Positions 8,271-8,741 of a stretch of 8,741 nucleotides of DNA are shown here, in pieces. The notes under the pieces were generated by a model. The model saw only the letters and a list, made by a program, of their open reading frames with translations. It was not told where the DNA came from and did no database searches. Source of the stretch: Acidimicrobiales bacterium (lineage in GTDB: Bacteria > Actinomycetota > Acidimicrobiia > Acidimicrobiales > Palsa-688). The stretch is taken from assembly GCA_030039575.1 (NCBI GenBank), contig JASHVH010000147.1:1-8741 (forward strand), given 5' to 3'. The first letter of the stretch is position 1. Each line of letters begins with the position of its first letter. The position numbers were made by a program, and so were the translations under genes.

Positions 8271-8296
8271 GGGCGTTTGGCTTCGCCAGGCCGCCC
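8271..8296 (+). other. Hairpin upstream of the permease gene
   Basis: GGGCG (8271-8275) pairs with CGCCC (8292-8296), and inside it TGGC (8278-8281) pairs with GCCA (8285-8288) around a TTC loop. It lies about 235 bases before the permease start, so would be in the leader RNA only if transcription starts further upstream. No T-run follows. Confidence 0.25.
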
Positions 8297-8400
8297 GCTA
8301 ATTCAATGGGTGCATGAAAGCCATCCGGCACATCCCATGCTGAGCTCTTGGTCCTGAGCGACCTGGGAAACACCAGCGAGGGCAGGGCTGACCCCGGGCA

Positions 8401-8456
8401 CCGGGAACCCGGAACTTACCCGGAATTCCCGAAATTTCGAGTCGTAGTTCCGGGTT
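8401..8456. promoter_or_regulatory. Cluster of ACCCGGAA repeats and palindromes upstream of the permease
   Basis: ACCCGGAA occurs at 8407-8414 and again 11 bases on at 8418-8425. Its complement TTCCGGGT is at 8448-8455. The outer copies lie in 11-bp perfect inverted arms (8406-8416 and 8446-8456). Between them are the perfect palindromes GGAATTCC (8422-8429) and CGAAATTTCG (8430-8439), and at the left edge CCGGGAACCCGG (8401-8412). The block ends 73 bases before the permease ATG, a usual place for operator or activator sites. Confidence 0.45.
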
Positions 8457-8529
8457 TTACCTGGTCACAACGTGACAGATAGCGCAGGGTTAACTCACAG
8501 AGATCAATCTTCGAGGAACAGGGGTTGCG

Positions 8530-8741
8530 ATGAGTACCGCTGAGCTGCTGAGAGGGACACGCTATCGTCGCGCCGCCCAGGAACGCTCTGGCGACCCCGG
8601 CATGCGACGAGACATTGGTCTCGTAGGGCTGTTGTTCGTCTCTGTTGGTTCCGTCATCGGATCGGGTTGGCTCCTCGGCGCGCTCGGCGCCACCGAGACG
8701 GCCGGTCCGGCTGCGGTCGTCTCCTGGGCTTTGGCGGCCGG
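8530..8741 (+). CDS. N-terminus of an APC-superfamily amino-acid permease (3' part outside the window)
   Basis: The first 70 residues of a membrane transporter for amino acids or related amines are present. A 27-residue polar N-terminus leads into the first, broken helix with GSVIGSGW at 40-47, the glycine-rich motif that binds the substrate backbone in APC-fold transporters. AGPAAVVSW at 58-66 then begins helix 2, also typical. The ATG at 8530 is preceded by CAGGGG (8519-8524) at 5 bases and GAGGA (8513-8517) at 12 bases, an ordinary to weak site. ATG 8602 (MRRDIGL) is a possible later start, but has no ribosome site. The first 25 codons use AGT, AGA, ACA and CGT more than the other genes here. 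Substrate cannot be judged from this fragment. Confidence 0.82.
   Translation, partial: MSTAELLRGTRYRRAAQERSGDPGMRRDIGLVGLLFVSVGSVIGSGWLLGALGATETAGPAAVVSWALAA

Larger units (their letters stand above)
7839..8529. other. 691-base divergent intergenic region rich in dyad symmetry
   Basis: No convincing gene was found on either strand. Open frames here are short or lack ribosome sites, and no tRNA or recognised riboswitch was seen. The region must hold the promoters of the minus-strand hemerythrin gene and the plus-strand permease gene. It contains several separate inverted repeats (7855-7872, 7952-8002, 8057-8070, 8108-8124, 8271-8296 and 8401-8456), described separately where they are strong. 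It is less GC-rich than the flanking genes, especially from about 8095 to 8320. Confidence 0.6.

Noticed and set aside
8306..8340. Imperfect dyad ATGGGTGC / GCA-CAT-CCCAT before the permease
   Set aside because: It needs a three-base bulge and competes with a GCATG/CATGC pairing in the same bases. It is too weak to call separately.

Overview
The window is high-GC bacterial DNA. Third codon positions are mostly G or C, GTG starts are used beside ATG, and several genes have strong Shine-Dalgarno sites. Gene content (a DppCDF-type importer, a Tat-exported arylsulfotransferase-like protein, a 14-helix DHA2 exporter and a hemerythrin-domain protein) fits a soil or freshwater actinobacterium. No single gene fixes the genus. 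I see no tRNA, rRNA, CRISPR array, transposase or plasmid function.

Positions 1-5049 hold a probable plus-strand operon. It opens with the 3' end of a DppC/OppC-type permease, followed by the two ATPases DppD and DppF, tightly packed with short overlaps. The binding protein and DppB partner would lie upstream of the window. Sixty bases after dppF is a PhyH-family Fe(II)/2-oxoglutarate dioxygenase. After a further 108 bases comes a Tat-signal beta-propeller protein of the arylsulfotransferase (ASST) family. A reasonable reading is an uptake and modification locus: the ABC importer brings in a peptide or other small organic solute, the dioxygenase hydroxylates a small molecule in the cytoplasm, and the exported ASST-like protein acts on a sulfate ester outside. 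The substrate cannot be read from sequence.

Positions 5050-5308 are non-coding and hold hairpins just after the ASST-like gene. They are followed by a separately transcribed DHA2-family MFS exporter (5309-6970) with an altered motif A. A hemerythrin-domain gene faces it on the minus strand (7140-7838); the two converge on a 169-base gap.

Positions 7839-8529 form a 691-base non-coding region between the divergent hemerythrin gene and an amino-acid permease gene that runs off the right edge. It is unusually rich in dyad symmetry: an 18-bp near-perfect palindrome beside the hemerythrin ribosome binding site, a two-part hairpin at 7952-8002, and a cluster of ACCCGGAA repeats and palindromes at 8401-8456 just upstream of the permease. 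These are the least explained elements here. The other notable point is a coding-frame signature suggesting that the end of the dppC-like gene is frameshifted.
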